The notes beneath the pieces were generated by a model. That model did not search any database, was not told the origin of the DNA, and saw nothing but the letters and a program-made list of their open reading frames with translations. A DNA stretch of 64,000 nucleotides from an uncultured Rothia sp. (GTDB lineage: Bacteria > Actinomycetota > Actinomycetes > Actinomycetales > Micrococcaceae), in NCBI GenBank assembly GCA_946221065.1, contig CAMIIO010000006.1, positions 1 to 64,000 on the forward strand, read 5' to 3'. How positions within the stretch are numbered: the stretch's first letter is position 1; each line of letters begins with the position of its first letter. Below are positions 43,992 through 52,519 of the stretch, piece by piece. Made by a program: the position numbers and the translations under genes.

Positions 43992-44056
43992 AATGTACCG
44001 CTTCTATTACACCCGCACGTGTTTTTGACGTGCCAGTGTTACGAAAGCGGTACATT
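43992..44056. repeat. 65-bp palindromic repeat, copy 1
   Basis: Outer arms AATGTACCGCTT/AAGCGGTACATT and inner arms GCACGT/ACGTGC around GTTTTTG. Its right end contains the stop codon (TAA on the minus strand) of the gene at 44,055. Subfamily A (CTATTACACCC). Confidence 0.9.
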
Positions 44057-44984
44057 ACCCCTGAACTTTCCCCGCAGCACCCAGCGCAACTCTAATCAAC
44101 CGAGCAACCTCAGCCGGGCGATCTACCACCATCTGCCACTCAAACCGCAACACTCTCCAGCCTTCATTCGTCAACATCTTCTCCCGGGTGCGCTCGCTAA
44201 TCAAAGCACGCGAACTATCTCCATACTGAAGATATTTCACATGCCCATCAAACTCGATAATTAGCCGCAGCTCAGGGTACGCAAAATCCACCCTAAAAAA
44301 CTGTCCACACGCCATAATCTCGTGCTGTTCTACAGGCAATGGTAAGCCGTAATCAAACATCAATAGCCGCAGAAGCGTTTCCCCAATAGATTCAGCCTTC
44401 GCACTCATCAACGGAATAATCTTTCGAGCATGAGCCGAGCCCCTACCCCTAAGTTCAGAGATCTGAAAGGTAAGCTCCTCGGTAGAAATCAGCCCCTTAT
44501 TGAGGCAAGAGTCGGCAATGGCAACTGCCTCCCTGGTAGGTAGGATCCGCGCGCAATCCGTAACAGTAAGGGACGGTTCCGTTGCTAGAAAACCTAGGGG
44601 AGTGATCGCTGGATGAACCGCATCCAGAACACGAGGGTGTTTCTTCACTCCGGCAAGGGGACCTCGCGCGTCGAAAGGGGTATAGATGTGTACCGGTGGA
44701 AACGGGTGCAAGAGCGGGAACCCATGAAGCGCAGCCGCTGAGGTATGGGAAAATATGGGATCTGTTAGGCATCTATGCACCGCAGCGAGGCACGCAAGAT
44801 GACGTTCGGAGGGCAGGCTGGACTCCCAAGCTTCTGCTGGACAGTAGAGTCCTTGCCTGAGCTTTATGAGCGTCCTATCCCGAACCAGCCTGGCAATAGC
44901 GCGAGCAGAGTAGCCCCGATAGAGTAGCTCGGTGCGGGTCAGAATTTTTTGGTGTAAAGGAATCTCTGCGATGTGTTGAGTCAT
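44055..44984 (-). CDS. AbiEi-like winged-helix plus DUF559 endonuclease-like protein
   Basis: A 309-aa protein. The N-terminus (about 10-60, 'ILTRTELLYRGYSARAIARL', 'LIKLRQGLYCP') is the AbiEi_4 winged helix seen in type IV antitoxins. The C-terminus (about 205-300) has a Vsr/DUF559-like nuclease pattern: 'SIGETLLRLLMFDYGLPLP', 'FRVDFAYPELRLIIEFDGHV', 'TREKMLTNEGWRVLRFEW'. D, E and the E-x-D core of PD-(D/E)XK are visible. Such proteins are common and usually solitary in actinobacteria; no AbiEii toxin is adjacent. The last codons overlap a palindromic repeat. Confidence 0.8.
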   Translation of the reverse strand: MTQHIAEIPLHQKILTRTELLYRGYSARAIARLVRDRTLIKLRQGLYCPAEAWESSLPSERHLACLAAVHRCLTDPIFSHTSAAALHGFPLLHPFPPVHIYTPFDARGPLAGVKKHPRVLDAVHPAITPLGFLATEPSLTVTDCARILPTREAVAIADSCLNKGLISTEELTFQISELRGRGSAHARKIIPLMSAKAESIGETLLRLLMFDYGLPLPVEQHEIMACGQFFRVDFAYPELRLIIEFDGHVKYLQYGDSSRALISERTREKMLTNEGWRVLRFEWQMVVDRPAEVARLIRVALGAAGKVQG

Positions 44985-45037
44985 GAATCTGACTATGGCT
45001 CATTCTGAAAAATGCCGCTGGGGCAAAGCCCGGAATC

Positions 45038-45071
45038 TGTGGATAACTACCCCTTATTTTTATTATCCACA
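45038..45071. promoter_or_regulatory. Two inverted perfect DnaA boxes
   Basis: TGTGGATAA (45,038-45,046) and TTATCCACA (45,063-45,071) face each other 16 bp apart, just upstream of the AbiEi-like gene (start 44,984). DnaA could regulate that gene. Confidence 0.5.
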
Positions 45072-45154
45072 GGTAAATGGTGCGCTTGATGGGGAATTTT
45101 AACGTTATGTGACGTAACTGTGGTTTGGATGGTGATGAGCCTGGACAAAAGGCT

Positions 45155-45219
45155 AATGTACCGCTTCTATTACACCCGCACGTGTTTTTGACGTGCCAGT
45201 GTAACGAAAGTGGTACATT
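45155..45219. repeat. 65-bp palindromic repeat, copy 2
   Basis: Same length and orientation as copy 1, subfamily A, with one change in the right arm (AAGTGGTACATT). It lies 27 bp downstream of the AGCS symporter stop. Confidence 0.9.
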
Positions 45220-45246
45220 ACCTCCTGTCCCCAGCTAAGTTCAGCC

Positions 45247-46782
45247 CTACTTACCTGCCTTTTGCGCCTTCTTTGCGGCGACGTCGTCCCAGAACTCGCG
45301 CGTAGTAACCTCGTCAGTGCCATCCCACGCAGCAAGATTCTTCAACTCAGGCATATCAGAAGCCAAGAAAATCGGCTCCATCCCAGCCTTACGCTGTTCC
45401 TCATAATGCCTTAGCAGCTTAACCACCTGCGGGAGCAACAGCAGCACAGCCGCCAGGTTCACAACCACCATGCCAGCATTAAGCAAATCAGCAAGGTTCC
45501 ACACCAGGTTCAAAGCCGCAATCGCCCCAAAGAATACAAAGAATAACACCAGCAAGCGGAATGCCAGCAGCGGCCCCTTCTTCTCGGTTACAAAGCGCAG
45601 GTTGGACTCCCCGTAGTAGTAGTTACCAATAATTGAAGAGAAAGCAAAGAGCGCAATAGCTATCGTAAGGAAGTGAATCGCCCAGCTACCAAATTGCTGC
45701 GAAAGAGCGGTTTGCGTGAGGGAGGCACCCTTTGCCTCATCGCCGTAGATGGGATCCGAAAGTAACACAATAAACGCGGTAATAGAGCACACCAGCCAGG
45801 TATCGAAGTACACGCCAAGGGACTGCACAAACCCCTGCTTAGCCGGGTGAGAAATGGTAGCGGTTGCGCCGGCGTTAGGGGCGGTGCCCATACCAGCTTC
45901 GTTAGAGAGCAGGCCGCGACGCATTCCCCACGAGATCGCGGCAGAGAAACCGCCGGCGGTGAACTCGCGAATACCGAATGCGCCCTCAAAGATGATGGCG
46001 AGCATATGCGGGACTTCGCCGAGGTTAGTGAACAGCACGATAAGACCAAGAATGAGGTACAGGGTTGCCATCACGGGAACAAGCCATTCCGTTACCGAAG
46101 AGATGGTGCGTATCCCGCCAAAGATGATGAGCGCCGTCAAAATCATGACTACAGCACCAATCAGCAGGCGTGTTCCCATGGCTTCGGAGCTCTCCATATC
46201 GACGCCGAAGGAGGTGGCCGCAGCGTCAACAATAGAGTTGGTTTGTACGGCAACAAAAACGAAGGCGTAGGTGACGATAATGAAGGCCACAAAAATTAGT
46301 CCCAGCCAGCGGGCGTTGAGTCCGCGCTGCATATAGTAGGCGGGGCCGCCAATGTAGGAGTCCTTACCTTTTTGCTTGTAGAGCTGACCGAGTAGCGATT
46401 CTGCAAAAGATGACGCCGCACCGACTCCGGCAATAACCCACATCCAGAAAACGGCACCGGGCCCACCCATAGAGATAGCTAGAGCTACACCCGCGATGTT
46501 GCCGGTTCCCACGCGTGACGCGGCAGATACGGTGAAGGCGCGGAAGGATGAGATACCTTTACGCCCGTCGGCTTCGTTACCGGATGGCTCGACGACGGAG
46601 CGGAACATCTGGGAAATAGAGCGCCACTGTACGGCGCGGGTGGCTACGGTGATTATTAGACCTGCGGCAACGATGACGAGGAAGAGCTTTCCCCAGACGG
46701 CGTTGGATATTGCTGCGATGATTTCAGCTGCCGAGGCGGTGGCACTGTTGAGGCTGTTTATAGCGTCTATGAGTGCGTTCAT
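45247..46782 (-). CDS. Sodium:alanine symporter, AGCS family
   Basis: A 511-aa membrane protein with about 11 helices. AGCS signatures: 'FRAFTVSAASRVGTGNIAGV', 'YIGGPAYYMQRGLNARWLG', 'GLLSNEAGMGTAPNAGATAT'. It imports alanine or glycine with sodium. The start follows AAAGGAA. Sodium-coupled uptake here and two NhaA antiporters at 54-57 kb suggest a cell that uses sodium gradients. The C-terminal tail is cytosolic and charged. Confidence 0.93.
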   Translation of the reverse strand: MNALIDAINSLNSATASAAEIIAAISNAVWGKLFLVIVAAGLIITVATRAVQWRSISQMFRSVVEPSGNEADGRKGISSFRAFTVSAASRVGTGNIAGVALAISMGGPGAVFWMWVIAGVGAASSFAESLLGQLYKQKGKDSYIGGPAYYMQRGLNARWLGLIFVAFIIVTYAFVFVAVQTNSIVDAAATSFGVDMESSEAMGTRLLIGAVVMILTALIIFGGIRTISSVTEWLVPVMATLYLILGLIVLFTNLGEVPHMLAIIFEGAFGIREFTAGGFSAAISWGMRRGLLSNEAGMGTAPNAGATATISHPAKQGFVQSLGVYFDTWLVCSITAFIVLLSDPIYGDEAKGASLTQTALSQQFGSWAIHFLTIAIALFAFSSIIGNYYYGESNLRFVTEKKGPLLAFRLLVLFFVFFGAIAALNLVWNLADLLNAGMVVVNLAAVLLLLPQVVKLLRHYEEQRKAGMEPIFLASDMPELKNLAAWDGTDEVTTREFWDDVAAKKAQKAGK

Positions 46783-46814
46783 GAAGTTCCTTTGCTATAA
46801 GAGTCAAAGATAAT

Positions 46815-46879
46815 AATGTACCGCTTCTATTACATCCGCACGTGTTTTTGACGTGCCAGTGTTACGAAAGCGGTACATT
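46815..46879. repeat. 65-bp palindromic repeat, copy 3
   Basis: Subfamily A with ACATCCG instead of ACACCCG. It lies 30 bp downstream of the esterase stop and directly upstream of the AGCS gene. Confidence 0.9.
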
Positions 46880-46908
46880 ATCCGCAGGATCCTCTACCAC
46901 GAATCAAC

Positions 46909-48075
46909 CTACTGTACCGGCGCAAAGTAGGGCAGCGTCTTTCCCAAATTTTGCAGACCCAGGCGGATTCCCTGCTGCCACACCTCCGCACGGTGCCCAC
47001 CGATAGGAATAGTGTTCACGGTGAGCGACGTCGGCTCCGACACCGCGTGAGCAAACGTCCGATACCCCTCCATAGAAAGCGGATCATCCTCACTGGCATA
47101 GAAAAAGATATGGATATCCGGCTTATCTTGTTTGACCCGCTCGGCAAGTAGGTATCGAGGATCTTGCGGGTCATTCCACTGCTGATTATCTGAATACACC
47201 GGCGCAAAATAGCCGGATTGGTTCATTGCTGCACCAAAAATATCTGGGTGCCGTACCGCCAACATGCTCGCGCACCAGCCGCCGGCCGAATACCCGGTGG
47301 TTGCCCACGCTTCGGGGCTATTGATCGTGCGCAGGTTATCTTTGATCCACGCCACCAGATCCTGAGAGATATAGGTTTCAGTCTTGGGTGGGTTATCTCC
47401 CTGAGTTCCATCCACGCACTCGGTATCGTGCCCGGTGGGCATCACATTACCCACCACAAAGATTGCTTCCCGTATAGAGTTTTCGGCGACGGCGTCCTTT
47501 AGCAGGTCTGCGAAGTTAAGATCCCCCTGGTAGCTTTGCGGGCTTCCCGGGTAGCCGGGGAACCCCATGATAACGGGGTAAAAACGGTTGGGGTTCTCAA
47601 AATAGGAGGCGGGCAACCACAGCAGAACCTCGTGAGTCTCACCGCTTTTTGCACCCGCAACCGTGGCAGTGACGTAGGCGCCGTCAGAGGTGTCTTGCGG
47701 GATATTTTTCCCGAAGTCAGGGTTTTGATACGGGTTAGCTTGTAGCTCAGAGGGGTGTTCGGCCTCGGGGTGCTCGGTGCTGGAAGAAAGGTTGGGGGTT
47801 GGCTGTCCAAAATTCTGCTGGGTAATGTTTTGGTCTGCGGGGTCCCCCTCAAGGCTCTTCCAGCTAGGGAACCAGCTATTTTGCGCATTGAGTATTGCTG
47901 CTACGGAAGCAAAAAGTAGAAGAGAAGTAAGAACTATAGCAAGGGTCTGAATGACGTATTTCCAGTGAGCCGGATGACGGGAAATAATGTGAGGCACAGC
48001 AAAAATGGAAAAAGCGAGAACGACGACGCTCACCGCGATAACTATCGCAAGAAAAGACGTGCTGGTTATTTCCAC
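46909..48075 (-). CDS. Membrane-anchored alpha/beta-hydrolase esterase
   Basis: A 388-aa protein. Two N-terminal TM helices ('FLAIVIAVSVVVLAFSIFAV' and 'VIQTLAIVLTSLLLFASVAA') precede an extracytoplasmic esterase domain of the esterase-D/antigen-85 type: 'FYPVIMGFPGYPGSPQSYQG', nucleophile in 'WATTGYSAGGWCASMLAVRH', catalytic His in 'IPIGGHRAEVW'. In mycolate-less actinobacteria such proteins are esterases of unknown substrate. GTG start at 48,075. It is divergent from lysX, 154 bp apart. Confidence 0.85.
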   Translation of the reverse strand: MEITSTSFLAIVIAVSVVVLAFSIFAVPHIISRHPAHWKYVIQTLAIVLTSLLLFASVAAILNAQNSWFPSWKSLEGDPADQNITQQNFGQPTPNLSSSTEHPEAEHPSELQANPYQNPDFGKNIPQDTSDGAYVTATVAGAKSGETHEVLLWLPASYFENPNRFYPVIMGFPGYPGSPQSYQGDLNFADLLKDAVAENSIREAIFVVGNVMPTGHDTECVDGTQGDNPPKTETYISQDLVAWIKDNLRTINSPEAWATTGYSAGGWCASMLAVRHPDIFGAAMNQSGYFAPVYSDNQQWNDPQDPRYLLAERVKQDKPDIHIFFYASEDDPLSMEGYRTFAHAVSEPTSLTVNTIPIGGHRAEVWQQGIRLGLQNLGKTLPYFAPVQ

Positions 48076-48229
48076 TGGTTATTTCTTTCTCCGAGGGATT
48101 TTTCAGATATAAACTGTAGTTTCAATATGTCCACATTAGAGGGCATATATGTTGTTGTACTTCTTTCCACAAATATAGCTGATATCAAAGTATGGCTAAG
48201 TTGGCTGGGAACTTTCTAGGAAGAACGCC

Positions 48230-51200
48230 ATGGTATTCAAGAAATCGTCTCGTGCTCTTTCCCCTACTCAGCGGGGAAAAACTCGCCGGGATGAGCAGAT
48301 AGCCCGCTGGGTTATTTTACTGTACTCCCTGGGCGCGGCGATGGCGTTGGTGGCGTGGATTCTTGCGCCGTTTAGGAAAGCGCGCGGAAGAACCTGGTGG
48401 GAAATTCTTTTTCACTATGTAAATATTCCGGTAACTCATTCTTTGGCATCTGCGCTGGTTATGCTGATTGTCGCGTCGGCGTTGATGAAGCGGCGCCGGG
48501 TGGCTCTCTACGCGGTAATAGTTTTTCAGGCACTGGGTATTTTGTTAAGTTTTCCCGGCTTGGCTTGGTTCTTTTCTCAGAATGCTGCTTTTGCAAACTT
48601 TAAGCATACGTTTAACCCGCTGTGGGATATTTCTTCAAATATTATTGCGGTGCTGGCAATAGTACTGTTGTGGCGGGCTAGAAGTGCCTTTCCTGCACGG
48701 ATTCCGCGGAGTAATTGGAAGAACGCGCTGGTTGTTTTTGGTCTGGGTGTGGCGGTTACTGTTGTGCTTGCCATGGTTTTTGGGGATTTGACGCATCGCT
48801 CTATGGGGCAATCTCAGGTGAGTACGACTCGTTGGGGTCTGCGCTATTTGTTGATAGCTTTGGGAGCTCCGCTTCCTCCTCATGTTGTGAGTATGCACGC
48901 GACTAGCACGGTGTATCGAGAGGTTATTGAGGTTGTTTTTGTTCTCGTCATCATATTGACGGTGCTGGTTGCTCTGCGTACTAGTCGCGATAGTAAGAGG
49001 TGGACTCCGCAGACAGAAGTAAAACTGCGTCGGTTAGTGCATCAGTACGGTGGGCAGGATTCGCTTTCCTATTTTGCAACGCGCCGTGAGAAGTCGGTGG
49101 TATTTTCCGATGATGGGCAGGCGGCTGTAACGTATCGGCTGGTTTCTTCCGTGTGCCTTGCCTCCGGGGATCCGGTGGGTGCGACGTCGTCGTGGGAGTC
49201 TGCGATTGCTAACTGGAAGAAGCACGCGCGAACCTACGGCTGGAACCTGGGCGCGGTTAGCGTAAGCGAAAACGGCGCTAAGGCATATGCCGCCGCGGGG
49301 CTATCCATTACCTATATGGGCGATGAAGCGATCTTACTTACCGACAGGTTCACTCTGAATAACACTTCGCTGAACGATGTTCGCCACGCTTATCAGCGGT
49401 TGAGCGCGGAAGGCTTTACGGTAAAGGTGCGCACTCACCGCGCGCTCAGCGACGCCGATATGTTGGAGGTTATTGCTCAAACGGATCAGTGGCGGCACGG
49501 CTCGGTGGAACGCGGGTTTTCGATGGCGCTGAACCGGCTGGGGGACCCGGCTGACGGGCGCTGTTACCTGGTTTCTGCCCATAACGCGGCAGGGGAGATG
49601 ATGGGTATGCTCTCCTTTGTGCCCTGGGGTAAAACGGGTGTTTCGTTGGACGTAATGCGTCGCTCGTCCACTGCTCCTAATGGCACGGTGGAGTTCATGG
49701 TTGCCGGGCTGATGGAGCAGGCACCCGAGTTCGGTATTAAGCGTGTTTCGCTCAACTTTGCGATGTTCCGCAAGACCTTTGTGGACGCCGATCACTTTGG
49801 GGCAAGCCCCTGGACACGCGCGGCGTCCTCCACCCTGGGCTTCTTTGACCGCTACCTACAATTGGAGCGTTTGTACCGGTTTAACCAGAAGTTTGATCCG
49901 CTGTGGGAGCCACGCTATCTTGCCGCCGAGTCCCTGGTAACGCTCCCGCAGGTGAGTCTTGCCGCTGGCAGGGCGGAAGGCTTTTTACCTTCGTACCTCA
50001 GCGGTAAACTTCCGGCGGAACAGCACTTAGATACAGAGACTTTGGCGCAGATTCAGGAGCTTGAACGGCAGCAGGATATCCCGCAGGTAAGCCATAAATA
50101 TACGGATCAGACTAAGTACCGTATCCGCCACCTACAACAGCTTCGCGAGGCTGGCATGAATCCTTACCCGGTGGGGCAGGGGAACCCTCTGGGCGTGCGG
50201 GAGCTTGCCGTGCGCCTGGATTCGTTGAGCTCCGTCTCCTCTCAGCCCGATGACGCCAGCAAGGCAGGCTCTCGCCCGTCGCTATGCGTAGCGGGCAGGG
50301 TGAGGGCTATCCGCTCGTTTGGGTCGGTGGTGTTCCTTGAGATGATTGAGGGCAATACGACGGCGCAGGTGGTGTGCGAGCGCGAGCGCTTCGCCCGGGC
50401 GGTCACCGGCCTATCTACCCAGCTGAGCGGGGACGCCGGCGTGGAAGCGGGGGCGGCCCTTCCGCAACCGCTAAGCCACGATATAGATCTTCTCCGCCAT
50501 GCGGTAGATACCGGCGATATTCTCATATTCTCCGGTATGCTGGGGCGCTCGCGTAATGGCACGCCGTCATTGCTGGCAACCGGCTGGACAATGGGTTCTA
50601 AATCTTTGCACGCTATCCCGTTTGGGAACTTTACGGATCCCGAGAGCCGGTTGCGTCGTCGTTCCACGGACTTGTTGGTGAATGCCGAGCAGGTGGAGTA
50701 TCTGCGTATGCGTACCTCTATTATCACCTCGATTCGTGCCACTTTGGACGGGGACGGGTTTGCCGAGGTGGAAACGCCGATTCTCAACACGATTCACGGT
50801 GGTGCGAGTGCGCGTCCTTTTAAAACCTTTATTAATGCTTATGGTGCCGAGCTGTATTTGCGTATTGCCCCGGGGCTGTATCTGAAGCGTCTGGTTGTCG
50901 GTGGTATGGGCGCGGTGTATGAGCTGGGCAGGGACTTCCGCAATGAGGGTGCGGACGCCACCCATAACCCCGAGTTCACCGTATTGGAGGCGTATAAGCC
51001 GTTTGCGGACTATAACACAATGCGGGAGGTAACCGAGGCGCTTATTAAGAACGCTGCCCGTTCTGTTTTTGGGCAGGAAGCCTTGCCGCTTGGTGAGAAG
51101 GGTGCGCAGGAGCGAACCCTTACTAGCGTTGCTGGTCCGTGGCCTGTTAAGACTGTGTGCGGTGCTCTGAGCGAGGCGGTGGGGCAAGAGATCTCGCTGG

Positions 51201-51685
51201 AGACGGACTTTGAGGTTCTTTTAGGCTTGGCGCATGAACACGAAATCTATGTGCGGGACGATATGGGCGCGGGCGCGGTGATTGAAGAACTCTATGGTGA
51301 ACTGGTGGAAGCTAACACCGTATTCCCTACGTTCTACACCGATTTTCCTGTGGAGACGTCCCCGCTTGCCGGGGCGCACCGTACCGAACCGGGCCTTGCC
51401 GAACGCTGGGATTTGGTGATTAACGGTATGGAACTCGGCACCGCCTACTCGGAAATGGCAGATGCCTTAGAGCAGCGACGTCGTCTGACCGAGCAATCCC
51501 TTAAAGCCGCCGCCGGTGACCTTGAAGCCATGGAAATTGATGAGGACTTCCTCTATGCCCTTGAAACCGGGCTACCTCCTACGGGCGGGTTGGGGATTGG
51601 CATTGACCGTTTAGTGATGCTGATGGCTGGCACGCAGATTCGCGGTGTTCTTACTTTCCCCTTTGTTAAGCCCGCGGGGAATTAG
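48230..51685 (+). CDS. lysX: Bifunctional lysylphosphatidylglycerol synthase / lysyl-tRNA synthetase LysX
   Basis: A 1151-aa fusion. The N-terminal six-TM region (about 20-250) is followed by a DUF2156/GNAT-like lysyltransferase domain (about 265-590; 'AVSVSENGAKAYAAAGLSIT', 'GVSLDVMRRSSTAPNGTVEF'). Then come an OB-fold anticodon-binding domain and class II LysRS catalytic motifs: 'ELGRDFRNEGADATHNPEFT', 'INGMELGTAYSEMADALEQR', 'GLGIGIDRLVMLMAGTQ'. It charges tRNA-Lys and transfers lysine to phosphatidylglycerol, lowering surface charge and giving resistance to cationic peptides. Mycobacterial LysX has the same layout. AGGAAG precedes the ATG. Confidence 0.95.
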   Translation: MVFKKSSRALSPTQRGKTRRDEQIARWVILLYSLGAAMALVAWILAPFRKARGRTWWEILFHYVNIPVTHSLASALVMLIVASALMKRRRVALYAVIVFQALGILLSFPGLAWFFSQNAAFANFKHTFNPLWDISSNIIAVLAIVLLWRARSAFPARIPRSNWKNALVVFGLGVAVTVVLAMVFGDLTHRSMGQSQVSTTRWGLRYLLIALGAPLPPHVVSMHATSTVYREVIEVVFVLVIILTVLVALRTSRDSKRWTPQTEVKLRRLVHQYGGQDSLSYFATRREKSVVFSDDGQAAVTYRLVSSVCLASGDPVGATSSWESAIANWKKHARTYGWNLGAVSVSENGAKAYAAAGLSITYMGDEAILLTDRFTLNNTSLNDVRHAYQRLSAEGFTVKVRTHRALSDADMLEVIAQTDQWRHGSVERGFSMALNRLGDPADGRCYLVSAHNAAGEMMGMLSFVPWGKTGVSLDVMRRSSTAPNGTVEFMVAGLMEQAPEFGIKRVSLNFAMFRKTFVDADHFGASPWTRAASSTLGFFDRYLQLERLYRFNQKFDPLWEPRYLAAESLVTLPQVSLAAGRAEGFLPSYLSGKLPAEQHLDTETLAQIQELERQQDIPQVSHKYTDQTKYRIRHLQQLREAGMNPYPVGQGNPLGVRELAVRLDSLSSVSSQPDDASKAGSRPSLCVAGRVRAIRSFGSVVFLEMIEGNTTAQVVCERERFARAVTGLSTQLSGDAGVEAGAALPQPLSHDIDLLRHAVDTGDILIFSGMLGRSRNGTPSLLATGWTMGSKSLHAIPFGNFTDPESRLRRRSTDLLVNAEQVEYLRMRTSIITSIRATLDGDGFAEVETPILNTIHGGASARPFKTFINAYGAELYLRIAPGLYLKRLVVGGMGAVYELGRDFRNEGADATHNPEFTVLEAYKPFADYNTMREVTEALIKNAARSVFGQEALPLGEKGAQERTLTSVAGPWPVKTVCGALSEAVGQEISLETDFEVLLGLAHEHEIYVRDDMGAGAVIEELYGELVEANTVFPTFYTDFPVETSPLAGAHRTEPGLAERWDLVINGMELGTAYSEMADALEQRRRLTEQSLKAAAGDLEAMEIDEDFLYALETGLPPTGGLGIGIDRLVMLMAGTQIRGVLTFPFVKPAGN

Positions 51686-51688
51686 CCG

Positions 51689-52414
51689 GTGAGCATACCT
51701 CAGTATTTTGCGCTTATGTTACCCCTGGGGTTGGGCGGTTTTGATCCTGCCCCCATGTTTATCGCGCTCTATTACCTCACCAAAAATCCGGGGCGTGCCG
51801 GTCGACGCACGGTATTGGGGTTCTCGGTGTTACTTGTTGGTGGCACGATGGTGTGGGGCATGTTCCTCACCTTGCTTTTTGGGGAGCGTATTGCCCATAT
51901 TCCCTGGCGTGATGTACTGCATTTTCTCTTGAGCGCCGGAATGTGGACTACCCTGGGCAAGCTGGTCATTGGTACGGTACTGCTTGGTTTTGCGGGTTTT
52001 CGTTTCTGCAAGATTCTGCGCGGGGCGGCGGGGAAGGCGAAGGAGCCTAAGAAGGATCGCACTGCCTGGGGGCTTATGCTCGTGGCGCTGGGTTTCGTGC
52101 TTATTGTTACCACCGACCTCCCCTACGATCTATTCATCTCCGCCTCCTCCGCTCAGCCTCTCTGGGCGCAGGTGCTCGGGATTTCGGGGTGGGCACTCAT
52201 CTCCCAGTCGCCGCTGGTACTGTACGCGCTCGCCGTCGCGCTGGGAAAGGAAGCCGTTTTTTCGCGTACCCTGGAGAAGGTTCGGGCGCGTCTTGAGGTG
52301 ATTCTCGCTTATGCTATTCCTACGTTGGCGGCAATTGTGGGTGCGGCACTGGTGCTCGACGCCGTACTTTTTGCGCTGCTGCATGTGGTGTTGGTGCCGA
52401 TTCTGCATATTTAG
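51689..52414 (+). CDS. Six-TM membrane protein downstream of lysX
   Basis: A 241-aa polytopic protein; GTG start 3 bp after the lysX stop, so co-translated. Helices include 'TVLGFSVLLVGGTMVWGMFL', 'LVIGTVLLGFAGFRFCKIL' and 'ALVLDAVLFALLHVVLVPIL'. The general shape is like LysE/GAP (Sap) family proteins but no clear signature is present. Coupling to lysX suggests a role in handling lysyl-PG or cell-envelope lipids; this is inference. Confidence 0.6.
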   Translation: MSIPQYFALMLPLGLGGFDPAPMFIALYYLTKNPGRAGRRTVLGFSVLLVGGTMVWGMFLTLLFGERIAHIPWRDVLHFLLSAGMWTTLGKLVIGTVLLGFAGFRFCKILRGAAGKAKEPKKDRTAWGLMLVALGFVLIVTTDLPYDLFISASSAQPLWAQVLGISGWALISQSPLVLYALAVALGKEAVFSRTLEKVRARLEVILAYAIPTLAAIVGAALVLDAVLFALLHVVLVPILHI

Positions 52415-52431
52415 GGGCTGGGCATAAACGG

Positions 52432-52496
52432 AATGTACCGCTTTCCTTACAACCGCACGTATTTTTGACGTGCCGGTGTAACGAAAGCGGTACATT
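52432..52496. repeat. 65-bp palindromic repeat, copy 4
   Basis: Subfamily B (TTCCTTACAACC ... GGTGTAACG). It lies between two convergent genes, 24 bp from the stop of the minus-strand lipoprotein. Confidence 0.9.
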
Positions 52497-52519
52497 ACCC
52501 GCGGAGATTCCTAGAGTGG

